NCBI GenBank assembly: GCA_001897675.1
Contig: MKUE01000139.1
Coordinates: forward strand, 1-55,771
Direction: 5' to 3'
Origin: Thiobacillus sp. 65-1059
GTDB taxonomy: Bacteria; Pseudomonadota; Gammaproteobacteria; Burkholderiales; Thiobacillaceae
Length of the DNA stretch: 55,771 bases
Below the pieces are notes generated by a model. It saw only the letters and a list, made by a program, of their open reading frames with translations. It ran no database searches and was not told the DNA's origin. The translations under genes were made by a program, and so were the position numbers. Positions 1 through 9,075 of this stretch are shown here, one piece after another (the first letter of the stretch is position 1; each line of letters opens with the position of its first letter).

Positions 1-330
1 CCGGTCTACTTCCAGAAGTGGTACGGCATGAAGCCCACCACCCCGATCATCTCCGGCGGCATGAACGCGCTGCGCCTGCCCGGCTTCTTCGAGAACCTCG
101 GCCACGGCAACGTCATCAACACCTCCGGCGGCGGCTCCTACGGCCACATCGACAGCCCCGCGGCCGGCGCGATCTCGCTGCGCCAGTCGTACGAGTGCTG
201 GAAGTCGGGTGCCGACCCGATCGAGTTCGCCAAGAGCCACAAGGAATTCGCCCGCGCCTTCGAGTCCTTCCCGAACGATGCCGACAAGCTGTATCCGGGC
301 TGGCGCGAAAAGCTGGGCGTGCACAAGTAA
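1..330 (+). CDS. cbbM: Form II RuBisCO large subunit, 3' end (partial)
   Basis: This is the last 109 codons of a gene entering from the left edge; the reading frame is open from base 1 to TAA at 328-330. The protein has the C-terminal features of Form II RuBis[22 protein letters not shown], the glycine-rich phosphate-binding segment [14 protein letters not shown], and a tail ending [10 protein letters not shown]. The enzyme carboxylates ribulose-1,5-bisphosphate in the Calvin cycle, and Form II suits high-CO2, low-O2 conditions. The next genes are cbbQ and cbbO, its activase partners, which supports the call. A strong intrinsic terminator lies about 80 bases downstream. The catalytic lysines lie outside the window and cannot be checked. 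Confidence 0.96.
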   Translation, partial: PVYFQKWYGMKPTTPIISGGMNALRLPGFFENLGHGNVINTSGGGSYGHIDSPAAGAISLRQSYECWKSGADPIEFAKSHKEFARAFESFPNDADKLYPGWREKLGVHK

Positions 331-410
331 GAACACGGGGATGCAACCTCATCCCCCCGCGGGGCGGGTTTGAAGCGGTCTCCTAGCCGTCGAGAACCCA
401 CCCGCGCTAC

Positions 411-441
411 ACGCCTCCGGCTTCCCGGGGGCGTTTTTTTT
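411..441 (+). terminator. Intrinsic terminator/attenuator between cbbM and cbbQ
   Basis: A 10-bp stem (acgcctccgg with ccgggggcgt, one G-U pair) with a 4-base loop is followed by eight T. It sits after cbbM and just before the cbbQ ribosome binding site. It should end most cbbM transcripts, with some readthrough into cbbQ-cbbO. Confidence 0.75.
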
Positions 442-462
442 CTTCCGTCGCGAGGAATGAGC

Positions 463-1266
463 ATGATCGACAAGGAGCAGTACAAGGTTCAGCAGGAACC
501 CTTCTACCAGCAGCAGCGGAACGAGGTCGCGCTGTACGAGGCCGCCTACCGCAACCGCCTGCCGGTTATGGTGAAAGGCCCGACCGGCTGCGGCAAATCG
601 CGCTTCGTCGAATACATGGCGTGGAAGCTCAACAGGCCGCTGATCACCGTGGCCTGCAACGAGGACATGACCGCGTCCGATCTGGTCGGGCGCTATCTGC
701 TCGAAGCCAACGGCACCCGCTGGCTCGACGGCCCGCTCACCACCGCCGCGCGCATCGGCGCCATCTGCTATCTGGATGAAATCGTGGAAGCGCGCCAGGA
801 CACCACCGTGGTGATCCACCCGCTTACCGACCACCGCCGCACCCTGCCGCTCGACAAGAAGGGCGAACTGATCAACGCGCATCCCGACTTCCAGCTGGTG
901 ATCTCCTACAACCCCGGCTACCAGACGCTGATGAAGGATCTGAAGCAGTCGACCAAGCAGCGCTTCACCGCCTTCGATTTCGACTACCCCGATGCCGCGC
1001 TGGAAGCGCAGATCGTGGCGAAGGAAACCGGCATGGACGCAGCGGTCGCCGCCCAGCTGGTGAAGATCGGCGGCGTCGCGCGCAGCCTGAAAGGGCACGG
1101 CCTCGACGAGGGCATCTCGACGCGCCTGCTGGTGTACGCGGCGACGCTCATCAAGGACGGCGTGGCGCCGGTCGACGCCTGCCGCATGGCGCTGGTGCGC
1201 CCGATCACCGACGACGCCGACATCCGCGAAACGCTGGATCACGCGATCGACGCGACGTTTGCGTGA
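463..1266 (+). CDS. cbbQ: CbbQ, MoxR-family AAA+ RuBisCO activase subunit (Form II cluster)
   Basis: A 267-residue MoxR-type AAA+ ATPase. Walker A is GPTGCGKS (39-46) and Walker B is ICYLDE (about 101-106). CbbQ hexamers work with CbbO to remove inhibitory sugar phosphates from RuBisCO. The start at 463 is chosen because GAGGA at 452-456 has 6-base spacing to it; ATG 457 directly abuts the Shine-Dalgarno. With this start the length equals that of the second CbbQ at 17122, to which it is very similar throughout. Position directly after cbbM suggests it serves the Form II enzyme. A terminator precedes it, so its expression probably depends on readthrough or a weak internal promoter. Confidence 0.95.
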   Translation: MIDKEQYKVQQEPFYQQQRNEVALYEAAYRNRLPVMVKGPTGCGKSRFVEYMAWKLNRPLITVACNEDMTASDLVGRYLLEANGTRWLDGPLTTAARIGAICYLDEIVEARQDTTVVIHPLTDHRRTLPLDKKGELINAHPDFQLVISYNPGYQTLMKDLKQSTKQRFTAFDFDYPDAALEAQIVAKETGMDAAVAAQLVKIGGVARSLKGHGLDEGISTRLLVYAATLIKDGVAPVDACRMALVRPITDDADIRETLDHAIDATFA

Positions 1267-1276
1267 AAATATAACA

Positions 1277-1504
1277 ATGCAGCCCCAGTTCGTCACCGCG
1301 TCAGTGCTCACCTGCCCGCATTGCGGGTTTGCCAAGCAGGAGGTCATGCCTGTGGACGCGTGCCAGTGGTTTTACGAGTGTGAACAGTGCCATCAGTTGC
1401 TGCGCCCGAAACCGGGCGACTGCTGTGTCTATTGTTCCTACGGGAGCGTCCCCTGTCCGCCGGTCCAGTTGTCCGAGAAGAAGGGCTGCGGCTGCCATGA
1501 CTGA
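1277..1504 (+). CDS. Small Cys-rich GDCCVxC-motif protein between cbbQ and cbbO
   Basis: A 75-residue protein with 11 cysteines. It shows a zinc-ribbon-like arrangement (CPHC at 13-16, CEQC at 35-38), then the signature GDCCVYCSYGSVPCPP (47-62) and a CGCHD end. The signature matches the conserved GDCCVxC (seleno)protein family, in some members of which a motif cysteine is selenocysteine; here all are cysteine codons. The family has no established function that I can assign. The ATG at 1277 lies 10 bases after the cbbQ stop, and an in-frame TTG at 1259 is an alternative start. Its stop overlaps the cbbO start by 8 bases, so translation of the two is probably coupled. Metal binding or redox service to CbbQO is a guess. 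Confidence 0.82.
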   Translation: MQPQFVTASVLTCPHCGFAKQEVMPVDACQWFYECEQCHQLLRPKPGDCCVYCSYGSVPCPPVQLSEKKGCGCHD

Positions 1505-3758
1505 TACCGCTTACCAGCATCCACTGATGGCTGCCTACTGGAAGCAGCTCGACACCCGCTTTCCGCAGGTGGAGGAGGTGTTCGAGGACTGCATGGCGGA
1601 AGCGCTGGCGGTGCTCACGCGCGAAGGGATCGATGCCTACCTGGAAGCGGGTCGCGTCATCGGCAAGCTGGGCCGCGGCGCCGAGCCGATGCTGGCATTC
1701 ATGGAAGCGTGGCCGTCCAGCGCGATAGCCGTGGGCGAAGCGGCGCTGCCGGCGGTGATGGCGCTGGTCCAGCGCATGCAGAAATCGCCCAACGGCCGCG
1801 CCATCGCGCCCTTCCTGCAGACGCTTGCGCCGCTGGCGCGGCGGCTGCAGTCGGCCGAGCAGCTGCAGCACTACCTCGACATCACGCTCGACTTCATGGA
1901 GCGCACCACCGGCTCCATCCACGGCCACCACACCACCTTTCCCAGCCCCGGCCTGCCGGAGTTCCTCGCCCAGGCGCCGAACCTGCTCAGCCAGCTGACG
2001 CTGGCCGGCCTGAAGAACTGGGTCGAATACGGCATCCGCAACTACGGCAGCCACCCCGAGCGGCAGAAGGATTACTTCAGCCTGCAGTCGGCCGACAGCC
2101 GCGCCGTGCTGCAGCGCGAGCGCCACGGCACCCTGCTGGCGGACGTCGAGCGCAAGCTCGACCTGTACCTGCGCGGCCTGTGGCAGGACAGCGACCATCT
2201 GGTGCCGTATTCCACCGCGTTCGACGAAATCCGCAAGCCGATTCCCTACTACGACAAGCTCGGCATCCGCCTGCCCGACGTCTACGACGATGCCGGAGAC
2301 ATTGCCGGCATCGACCGCTACCGCGCCGCGCTCGCCCACATCGTCGGCCACCGCCGCTGGTCCGAGGCGCAGATCGCCGACAACTGGAGCCCGTTCCAGC
2401 GCATGGCGGTGGAGTTCTTCGAGGACTGCCGCGTCGAGACGCTGCTGATCCGCGCCTACCCCGGCCTGCGCAAATTGTTCCTCGCGCTGCATCCGGCACC
2501 TTTGGAGAACGCCTGCGATCCGGAAACCACTTCCTGCCTGCGCCACCGCATGGCGATGCTGTCGCGCGCGCTGCTCGATCCGGAGCATGGCTACGCCGAT
2601 GCCGACCTCAACGACTTCGTCGCCCGCTTCCACGCCGTCATGGCGCAGGGCGAATCCAGCACCGAGGAGATCGCCGCGCTGGCGCTCTCCTACGTCGCCA
2701 AAACCCGCCGCCAGAGCGACCAGTTCGCCAGGGTGCACTTCGACGACACCGTGGTCGATTACCGCGACGACAACCGCCAGTTGTGGAAATTCATCGAGGC
2801 CGGCGACGAGGAAGAGGCCTTCGACGAGCAGCGCAAGATCGAGCCGGGCGAGGAAATCCACGGCCTGCCGCCGCGCCACTACCCGGAGTGGGACTACGGC
2901 AGCCAGACCTACCGCCCGGACTGGGCCTGCGTGTACGAAGCGCTGCATCCCAGCGGCAACCCGGCCGACATCGACCGCCTGCTCGCCAAGCACGGCGCGC
3001 TCGCCAAGCGGCTGAAGAAGATGCTCGACCTCTTGAAGCCGCAGGACAAGGTGCGCATCCGCTACCAGGAAGAAGGCAGCGAGCTCGATCTCGACGTCGC
3101 CATCCGTTCGCTGATCGACTTCAAGGGCGGCGCCACCCCCGACCCGCGCATCAACATGAGCCACCGCACCGACGGCCGCGACATCGCCGTCATGCTGCTG
3201 CTCGACCTGTCGGAATCGCTCAACGAAAAGGCGGCGGGCAGCGACCAGACCATACTCGAACTCTCCCAGGAAGCGGTTTCGCTCTTGGCCTGGGCGATCG
3301 AGAAGCTGGGCGACTCGTTCGCCATCGCCGGCTTCCATTCCAACACCCGCCACGACGTACGCTATCTGCACATCAAGGGCTACGGCGAGCACTTCGACGA
3401 CGACGTCAAGGCGCGCCTGGCCGCGATGCAGGCGGGCTGGTCCACCCGCATGGGCGCGGCGATGCGTCACGCCGCGCATTACCTCGGCGCGCGCCGCGCC
3501 GACAAGAAGCTGATGCTCATCCTCACCGACGGCCGCCCGTCCGACGTCGACGCCCACGACGAGCGCCTGCTGATCGAGGACGCGCGGCAAGCGGTGAAGG
3601 AACTCGACCAGGACGGCATCTTCACCTACTGCATCAGCCTCGACCCCAGGGCCGACGAATACGTCAGCGACATCTTCGGCCGCCAGGTCACCGTCGTCGA
3701 CCACGTCGAGCGGCTGCCGGAAAAGCTGCCCGCGCTTTTCATGGCGTTGACGAAGTGA
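1497..3758 (+). CDS. cbbO: CbbO, von Willebrand A-domain RuBisCO activase subunit (Form II cluster)
   Basis: A 753-residue protein. The long N-terminal part is the CbbO-type helical region. The C-terminal vWA domain carries a MIDAS motif DLSES (D570, S572, S574) and a later LTDGRPSD segment. CbbO is the adaptor of the CbbQ hexamer and its MIDAS is thought to contact RuBisCO. ATG 1497 overlaps the upstream small gene by 8 bases (ATGACTGA). Longer in-frame extension to 1329 is possible but would run through the small gene and lacks homology-like sequence. The counterpart at 17997 is 785 residues with the same architecture, so each RuBisCO form appears to have its own Q/O pair. Confidence 0.95.
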   Translation: MTDTAYQHPLMAAYWKQLDTRFPQVEEVFEDCMAEALAVLTREGIDAYLEAGRVIGKLGRGAEPMLAFMEAWPSSAIAVGEAALPAVMALVQRMQKSPNGRAIAPFLQTLAPLARRLQSAEQLQHYLDITLDFMERTTGSIHGHHTTFPSPGLPEFLAQAPNLLSQLTLAGLKNWVEYGIRNYGSHPERQKDYFSLQSADSRAVLQRERHGTLLADVERKLDLYLRGLWQDSDHLVPYSTAFDEIRKPIPYYDKLGIRLPDVYDDAGDIAGIDRYRAALAHIVGHRRWSEAQIADNWSPFQRMAVEFFEDCRVETLLIRAYPGLRKLFLALHPAPLENACDPETTSCLRHRMAMLSRALLDPEHGYADADLNDFVARFHAVMAQGESSTEEIAALALSYVAKTRRQSDQFARVHFDDTVVDYRDDNRQLWKFIEAGDEEEAFDEQRKIEPGEEIHGLPPRHYPEWDYGSQTYRPDWACVYEALHPSGNPADIDRLLAKHGALAKRLKKMLDLLKPQDKVRIRYQEEGSELDLDVAIRSLIDFKGGATPDPRINMSHRTDGRDIAVMLLLDLSESLNEKAAGSDQTILELSQEAVSLLAWAIEKLGDSFAIAGFHSNTRHDVRYLHIKGYGEHFDDDVKARLAAMQAGWSTRMGAAMRHAAHYLGARRADKKLMLILTDGRPSDVDAHDERLLIEDARQAVKELDQDGIFTYCISLDPRADEYVSDIFGRQVTVVDHVERLPEKLPALFMALTK

Positions 3759-3900
3759 ATGCCCCAAGCCGCGTAGCGACGGCCGGAGCTCCCAGCCATT
3801 CGATGCGGCATGCGCCGGCAGAACGCTTGACTTCCCGGCGGGTCGGAGGTGAACCTGCCGGTTCGTCCGCCCATCCTTGTCCAAGCCGAGACCGATTTTC

Positions 3901-4779
3901 ATGCGCCGCCTGACCCTGCTCCTGCTCGCCGCCCTGCTTGCCGCCTGCGCGGCCCCGCCCCCGGTGCCGTCCATCCCGACGCCGGCCCCGCTGCCCAAGC
4001 CGCCGCTCAAGATCGCGCTGGCGCTGGGCGGCGGCGCGGCGCGGGGCTTTGCCCACATCGGCGTGATCAAGGCGCTGGAGGCCCAGGGCATCGTGCCGGA
4101 CATGGTGGTGGGCACCAGCGCGGGTTCGGTGGTGGGCGCGCTCTACGCCTCGGGCATGAGCGGCTTCGAGCTGCAGAATCTGGCCCTGACGATGCAGGAG
4201 AACATGCTGGCGGACTGGACCCTGCCCAACCGCGGCGTGCTGAAGGGCGAAGCGCTGCAGGATTTCATCAACCTGAAGGTGAAAAACCTCACCATCCAGA
4301 AAATGCCCAAACCCCTGGGCGTGGTGGCCACCGACCTGCAAAGCGGCGAGAAAGTGCTGTTCCGCCGCGGCGACACCGGCATGGCGGTGCGCGCCTCCAG
4401 CGCCGTGCCGGGCGTGTTCCAGCCGGTCGAGATCAGCGGCCGCGATTACGTCGACGGCGGCCTCACCTCGCCGGTGCCGGCCCAGGTCGCACGCAGCATG
4501 GGGGCAGACTTCGTCATCGCGGTGGACATTTCCAGCGTCAGCCGCCGCGGCAAGCTCAGCGGCACCCTCGACGTGCTGCTGCAGACCTTCGCCATCATGG
4601 GCCACACCATCAGCAGCCACGAACTGGAGGATGCGGACGTCGTGATCCGGCCGCAGACGGCCGCGGTGAGCAGCACCGATTTCGAAGACCGGCACCTCGC
4701 CATCCTGGAAGGCGAGAAGGCCGCCGCCGCGGCCATGCCGGAACTGAAGGCCCGGCTCGCCAGGGCGCGGGCGCGCTGA
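3901..4779 (+). CDS. Patatin-like phospholipase, predicted lipoprotein
   Basis: A 292-residue protein with a lipoprotein signal peptide (hydrophobic leader, lipobox LAAC with Cys16) and a proline-rich linker. The patatin/RssA-type lipase domain follows. It has the oxyanion loop GGGAARG (42-48), nucleophile motif GTSAGS with Ser72, and the DGG motif near residue 184 that supplies the catalytic Asp. It should be an acyl hydrolase tethered to the envelope, probably at the inner face of the outer membrane (no Asp at +2). ATG 3901 is chosen because it gives a proper signal peptide; a TTG at 3877 would extend it by 8 residues. It has a separate 140-base leader after cbbO and no evident tie to carbon fixation. 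Confidence 0.88.
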   Translation: MRRLTLLLLAALLAACAAPPPVPSIPTPAPLPKPPLKIALALGGGAARGFAHIGVIKALEAQGIVPDMVVGTSAGSVVGALYASGMSGFELQNLALTMQENMLADWTLPNRGVLKGEALQDFINLKVKNLTIQKMPKPLGVVATDLQSGEKVLFRRGDTGMAVRASSAVPGVFQPVEISGRDYVDGGLTSPVPAQVARSMGADFVIAVDISSVSRRGKLSGTLDVLLQTFAIMGHTISSHELEDADVVIRPQTAAVSSTDFEDRHLAILEGEKAAAAAMPELKARLARARAR

Positions 4780-4818
4780 CGCCGGACGGAGGGGGCTGTT
4801 CGAGCGGCGGCATCCTGC

Positions 4819-5145
4819 CTACGCCTGCCAGACCCCGTACCCCGCCTCGCGGAAATCGATCGCCAATTCCACTTCCAGGTCGCGCGCGTGCTCGTACGAC
4901 AGCGGGTTGTAGAGCGCGTACAGCTCGGGCAGCAAGCGCAGGCCGAATTGCTTGACGAAGCGGTTGGACTGGATGCCCGCCTTGTGCCTGTCGAAGCGCA
5001 GGTCGGGATCCAGACCCGTCATGCCGACGTAGACGCACGGCTTGCCGGCGACGTAGCCGGGGTTGGCTTTCCTGAATCGGGCTTCGTGAAGCACGTCTTT
5101 CGACAGTTCGATCACATAGACGTGATGGCGCTCCCGGCGTCCCAT
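4819..5145 (-). CDS. Small GIY-YIG-like protein
   Basis: A 108-residue protein. The N-terminal strand VYVIEL, the later CVYVGMTG and an arginine-containing helix RFDRHKAG resemble the GIY-YIG nuclease fold, in which VY-(x)n-YVG is followed by a catalytic Arg. A central insert LHEARFRKANPGYVAG separates the two strands. I did not find a clear catalytic glutamate by eye, so nuclease activity is uncertain. ATG 5145 is selected because codons further upstream are Arg/Pro-rich and overlap the intergenic gap. It is convergent with the patatin gene (40 bases) and lies downstream of the diguanylate cyclase on the same strand (13 bases), perhaps cotranscribed. Confidence 0.6.
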   Translation of the reverse strand: MGRRERHHVYVIELSKDVLHEARFRKANPGYVAGKPCVYVGMTGLDPDLRFDRHKAGIQSNRFVKQFGLRLLPELYALYNPLSYEHARDLEVELAIDFREAGYGVWQA

Positions 5146-5158
5146 TGCGTGAACGGCC

Positions 5159-6457
5159 CTACGCGGCGGAAGCGGCGGCCTCGCGGTAGGTGTTCTTGCC
5201 GTCGCGCTTTGCCGCATACAGCGCCGCGTCCGCCTTCTTCAGCAGCTCGTCCAGCGTTTCGCCGTCGGCGCAGCACATGGCGATCCCCACCGACGCCCCG
5301 ATGCGTGCGCTTCCCCCCGCGGCAAGCGGGATCGGCTGGCACAGGCTGTTCACCACGCGGCTGGCGACCTCGCGCGCCGCCTCCGCATCGTCGACCTGGC
5401 CCAGCACGATGACGAATTCGTCGCCGCCGAAACGGGCGATCACATCCGACTCGCGGAGCAGCTGCTTCATCCGTTCCGCCGCCGCCAGCAGAACCGCGTC
5501 GCCGGCTGCATGCCCATGGCGGTCGTTGACCGCCTTGAACTCGTCCAGATCGACCGCCAGCACCGCCATCTGTTTTCCCGAGCGCCGGGCGCCGGCGATC
5601 AAGTGCCTGGCGTTTTCGTTGAGGAAGCGCCGGTTGGCCAGGCCCGTCAGCGGATCGCGCAGGCTGAGCTGGCGGATCGTCCGCTCGGCCTCGATCCCCG
5701 CCCCGATCAGGCGGACGCTTTTGCGGTACAGCCCGATGAGCGCCAATCCCATCCACAGGCCGGCCACGGCGAGCAGCGCCAAGGACACGTTCTGGCCGCG
5801 CACGCGTGCCGTTTCGCGCGTTTCCAGCTGCTCCAGTTCTTCCCGCCCGGTCTCGATCAGGATGCGGTGGATCTGCTCGATGGCGGACTTGTCGAATCCC
5901 GCCAGCTCGCGCTCCGGCGGCGTGGCGTCGCCGCCCGCCTCGGCGCGCTGCCGCAGCGCGCCGAAGCCGGTTTCCAGCGCCGACTGCAGCGCCGGCAGCG
6001 GCGCCAGGCGGGCAGCCAGGGCGCCGTCCGCCCTGATCAAGTCGATCAGCTGCGCGGAACTGGGGCACGGCGACTGGCGGCATATCAGGCCGGGGTCGAG
6101 GTCGGCGGGGTCCTGCGACTCGGCGTACCTGCGAACCGCGGTGTCCAGGTTGAGCAGGTAGGTGCGCAGCGAATCGATGTAGGCGATGACCTGCCGCGTG
6201 TGGTCCACCGAGCGAACGGCCTCCTGCGAGCGCTGGTGCTGGTAGAAGATCATGGCGAACAGGAGCGTGATGATGAACGCGAAAATCAGCGCGCCCAGGC
6301 GGAGCACCCGCCGGAATCCGGCAAAGACGGACCCGTCGATGGCGGCCGGCATCGTCTCCGCATCCGTTGCGCGCGCGGCGCCGGCGGCCAGGCTCCGCTT
6401 GAGGCGCTGCACGAACAAACGGGGATTGAATCTTTTTGCCATAGGCGTGGCTGTCAT
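5159..6457 (-). CDS. Membrane-bound diguanylate cyclase (GGDEF)
   Basis: A 432-residue protein. It has an N-terminal TM helix (ALIFAFIITLLFAMIFY), a periplasmic helical sensor region of about 190 residues, a second TM helix (VSLALLAVAGLWMGLALIGL) and a cytoplasmic GGDEF domain. The active-site motif RFGGDEF is intact. RESD lies five residues before GGDEF and fits the inhibitory I-site RxxD. It should make cyclic di-GMP from GTP in response to a periplasmic signal. The start is uncertain: ATG 6457 (MTATPMAKRF) and ATG 6442 are both possible, and neither has a clear Shine-Dalgarno. The upstream in-frame extension to 6679 overlaps the HU gene and looks noncoding. Confidence 0.9.
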   Translation of the reverse strand: MTATPMAKRFNPRLFVQRLKRSLAAGAARATDAETMPAAIDGSVFAGFRRVLRLGALIFAFIITLLFAMIFYQHQRSQEAVRSVDHTRQVIAYIDSLRTYLLNLDTAVRRYAESQDPADLDPGLICRQSPCPSSAQLIDLIRADGALAARLAPLPALQSALETGFGALRQRAEAGGDATPPERELAGFDKSAIEQIHRILIETGREELEQLETRETARVRGQNVSLALLAVAGLWMGLALIGLYRKSVRLIGAGIEAERTIRQLSLRDPLTGLANRRFLNENARHLIAGARRSGKQMAVLAVDLDEFKAVNDRHGHAAGDAVLLAAAERMKQLLRESDVIARFGGDEFVIVLGQVDDAEAAREVASRVVNSLCQPIPLAAGGSARIGASVGIAMCCADGETLDELLKKADAALYAAKRDGKNTYREAAASAA

Positions 6458-6577
6458 GGCAGACGGAAAACTCTGAATACTAGCGGGCTTTTGCGGCAAA
6501 CGCCGCGATGCGGATGCGCGTGGCGATTCGGCTCGAACGGCCGGGCAGTGCGCGGGAATGGGGCGGGTCGGGGAGGG

Positions 6578-6634
6578 AAAAAACGCGACCGCGCGGATTC
6601 GCGGGCGCGGCGCCGTCAGGGCAGCGCCGCGCCC
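6578..6634 (-). terminator. Hairpins plus T-run downstream of the HU gene
   Basis: Read on the minus strand, a GC-rich 11-bp stem (gggcgcggcgc, 6603-6613, with its complement 6624-6634) is followed by a second short stem (cgcga/tcgcg) and six T (complement of 6578-6583). This fits a terminator for the HU gene. Confidence 0.55.
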
Positions 6635-6647
6635 GGCGTTTGCCGCA

Positions 6648-6944
6648 TTACTTCTTCTTGGCGGCTTTCTTTCCGGCAACGGCGGCCTTGAAACCGGCGC
6701 CCGCCGTGAAGCGCGGCACGGTCGTCGCCGCGATCTTGATTTCCTTGCCGGTCTGCGGGTTGCGGCCGGTACGGGCGGCGCGCTTGCTGGACTTGAAGGA
6801 GCCGAAGCCGACGAGCGTCACGGAATCGCCCTTGGCGACGGCTTTGACGACTGCGTCGAGGATGGCGTCGAGCGCTCTGCCGGCGGCGGCCTTGCTGATG
6901 TCGGCTTCGGATGCAGCCACGTCGATCAATTCGGATTTGTTCAT
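6648..6944 (-). CDS. HU-family nucleoid DNA-binding protein
   Basis: A 98-residue HU/IHF-family protein starting [11 protein letters not shown]. The beta-arm region contains the family signature [20 protein letters not shown], followed by [21 protein letters not shown]. It ends in a short lysine/alanine tail (GKKAAKKK), slightly longer than the usual 90 residues. HU dimers bend and compact DNA without strong sequence specificity. It appears monocistronic. The gene has its own terminator and lies upstream of, and on the same strand as, the diguanylate cyclase. The helical N-terminal half and arm favour HU over IHF, but hupA/hupB assignment is not possible from sequence alone. Confidence 0.93.
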   Translation of the reverse strand: MNKSELIDVAASEADISKAAAGRALDAILDAVVKAVAKGDSVTLVGFGSFKSSKRAARTGRNPQTGKEIKIAATTVPRFTAGAGFKAAVAGKKAAKKK

Positions 6945-7197
6945 GTATGTCCTTTAAGTTGGTGTGAAAACGAGGTGCCTCAAGCGTTCAAGCCGCGCCG
7001 GCCCTTTCGCGAGCAGGTGCTGCCAACCGAAACGCCGCATTGATTATCGGCCTACCGGCGCGAATCTTGAAGCCCCGAATCTTCCATGTTTTATTCGTGG
7101 AGGTCGAGCCTTTCGACGCGCCCGGCTGCCGCCGCCCCGGCCGGCAGCGCGGGAATCGCCCCGGACGGGCCAGGAAACGCCGCCCCGGCCGGCGGCC

Positions 7198-8814
7198 CTA
7201 GCTCGGGTTTTCCTGCCGTGGCGGCTCCTTGCCGTTGGCGAGGCGCCCCTGCGAAAGGTAATGGCAGATGCGCCAGATGTGATGGCCCGTGCGTTCCATC
7301 CAGCGGTAGGCGTCGGTCTTGCGCAGGGCATTCGCCGGACTGGCGCTCGGCGCCGCCATGTCCTGCAGCAGGTCGTGCCGCACCTGGCGCGACAGGGCGG
7401 CCAGGGTCACCGCATCGAGTTCCAGCTGTTCCAGGCAGGGGGCCAGGTTTTTCCTGGCCAGGCCCTGGCGCGCCAGCGCCAGCATTTCGCGGCTGTTCTC
7501 GATTGCCCAGGCGTAGTCCGGATCGGAAAAATCGATTCCGGCCTGGGCCAGATCGTGCAAGCGGTTGTGAAAGCGCAACAGGTGATCGACGGAATGCAGC
7601 TGGGCGATGCGCTGGGCGCCCAGCCGCGCGTCGCCGGGCGGCAGCTGGATGCGGCTGACGAAATCATAGGTGCGCTCCAGGGAGTGGCCGGCTTGCGCCA
7701 GGCCGCCGCCCTGGCTTGCCGGGGCGCCCAGCGACAGCAGATTGCCGTAGAAATCGAACAGCCGCTCGGCCAGCTGCTCCAGCGCCCGCTGCGACGCTTC
7801 CAGCGCCACGGCGGGGATGGCGAGCAGGCTGTGATCCAGCCGCTGGGTGATGCTGTCGCCGCGGTCGGGCAGGATGCGCTCGACGAGCCGGCCAAAGCGC
7901 GGGGTAAAAGGCAGGAACAGGAGCGCCCCCACGGCGATGAAAAGGGTGTGAAAGGCCGCCAGGCTGGTGGCGCCCGGTTGCAGGCCGACGTATGCCCCGG
8001 CCAGGTCGATCAAAAAAAAGAACGCCGGCAGCAGCACGATGGCGATCAGCCCCGCCACCGAGTTGAACAGGATGTAGGCCAGCGCCGTGCGCTTGGCGTA
8101 GATGCTGCCGCCGATTGCCGCCAGGGCTCCGGTGAGGGTGGTGCCGATGGCGGCGCCCACCACCAGCGCAGCCGCCTGCTCGAAATTGATGGTCGCGGTA
8201 TGGAGGGCCGTCAGGGTGGTGGCGATGGCGGCGGAAGACGATTGCAGGATCGCCGTCATGGCGAGGCCGATCAGCATGGCCGCAATGCGCGCCGAATATC
8301 CCCCGTCGGGCAAAGCGGCAAGGCTGAGCACGGCCGAGAGTCCGCGCATCCCCTCCTGCAAGGTGTTCAAGCCGAGGAACATCAGGCCGAATCCAGCCAG
8401 GGACATGCCCAGCGCGGCCCCGCGCGCCGGGGTCAGCAATTTCAGCAGCGCGCCGATGCCGATCAGCGGCAGGGTGTAGAAACCCAGATTCACTTTCAGG
8501 CCCAGGCCGGCGACGATCCAGCCCGTCGCGGTATTGCCCAGGCTGGCGCCGATGACGACGCCGATCGCCTGCGAAAACGTGATCAGGCCCGCACTGACGA
8601 AGCCGATCAGGGTGACCGTCGTGGCGGTCGACGACTGAACCAGGGCGGTGACGAAAGTGCCGGAAACGAAGGCTTTGGAGGGGGTGCCCGTGAACCGCAC
8701 CAAGGCCCGCCCCAGGGTGCCGCCGGCAAAGGCCACGAGTCCGTCGGACAGCAGCATCATGCCGACCAGAAACAATCCGATGCCACCGGCAAACGGAAAA
8801 AAGATATCCAGCAT
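7198..8814 (-). CDS. Na/Pi cotransporter family protein
   Basis: A 538-residue membrane protein of the NptA/YjbB family. It has about eight to nine TM segments in the first 330 residues and the duplicated QSS motif typical of sodium-phosphate cotransporters (ALVQSSTATT near residue 60 and ILQSSSAAIATT about 130 residues later). The C-terminal 200 residues form a soluble PhoU-like helical domain. It probably moves phosphate with sodium across the inner membrane, with direction not determinable. The start ATG at 8814 gives the family's usual MLDIFFPFAGGIGLFLVGMM N-terminus. It stands alone: roughly 250-base gaps on both sides contain no recognisable gene. Confidence 0.9.
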   Translation of the reverse strand: MLDIFFPFAGGIGLFLVGMMLLSDGLVAFAGGTLGRALVRFTGTPSKAFVSGTFVTALVQSSTATTVTLIGFVSAGLITFSQAIGVVIGASLGNTATGWIVAGLGLKVNLGFYTLPLIGIGALLKLLTPARGAALGMSLAGFGLMFLGLNTLQEGMRGLSAVLSLAALPDGGYSARIAAMLIGLAMTAILQSSSAAIATTLTALHTATINFEQAAALVVGAAIGTTLTGALAAIGGSIYAKRTALAYILFNSVAGLIAIVLLPAFFFLIDLAGAYVGLQPGATSLAAFHTLFIAVGALLFLPFTPRFGRLVERILPDRGDSITQRLDHSLLAIPAVALEASQRALEQLAERLFDFYGNLLSLGAPASQGGGLAQAGHSLERTYDFVSRIQLPPGDARLGAQRIAQLHSVDHLLRFHNRLHDLAQAGIDFSDPDYAWAIENSREMLALARQGLARKNLAPCLEQLELDAVTLAALSRQVRHDLLQDMAAPSASPANALRKTDAYRWMERTGHHIWRICHYLSQGRLANGKEPPRQENPS

Positions 8815-9075
8815 GTGAGGGCAATCCGTGCGCTTGATGGTCCCGGGGAATTTAACACGGGTGCGATGGGCGGTTATCCGCCGTGCCGCCAGGACGGGCC
8901 ATGTGGCCCCGGATTGTCTGGATGCCGCCGCTAATGGAAGGCTGCCCCCTGCAAGGCCGATGGGGCGCGAACGGGACGGCGGGTGTCCGAAAAAGCCAGG
9001 TCAGTTCAGGCCCGATTTGCCTTGTTGACGCCGCACCGCGCTTGATTTCGCACGAAGCCCCGTTGCCGCTCTCGC

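Noticed and set aside
1344-4115. Very long open frame (923 codons) on the minus strand across cbbO
   Set aside because: It is antisense to cbbO, His/Val/Arg/Ala-rich and without domain patterns. High GC content opens such frames; the plus strand carries clear CbbO motifs.
6964-8934. 656-codon plus-strand frame opposite the Na/Pi gene
   Set aside because: Shadow of the cotransporter gene, Gln/Arg/Gly-rich without motifs.
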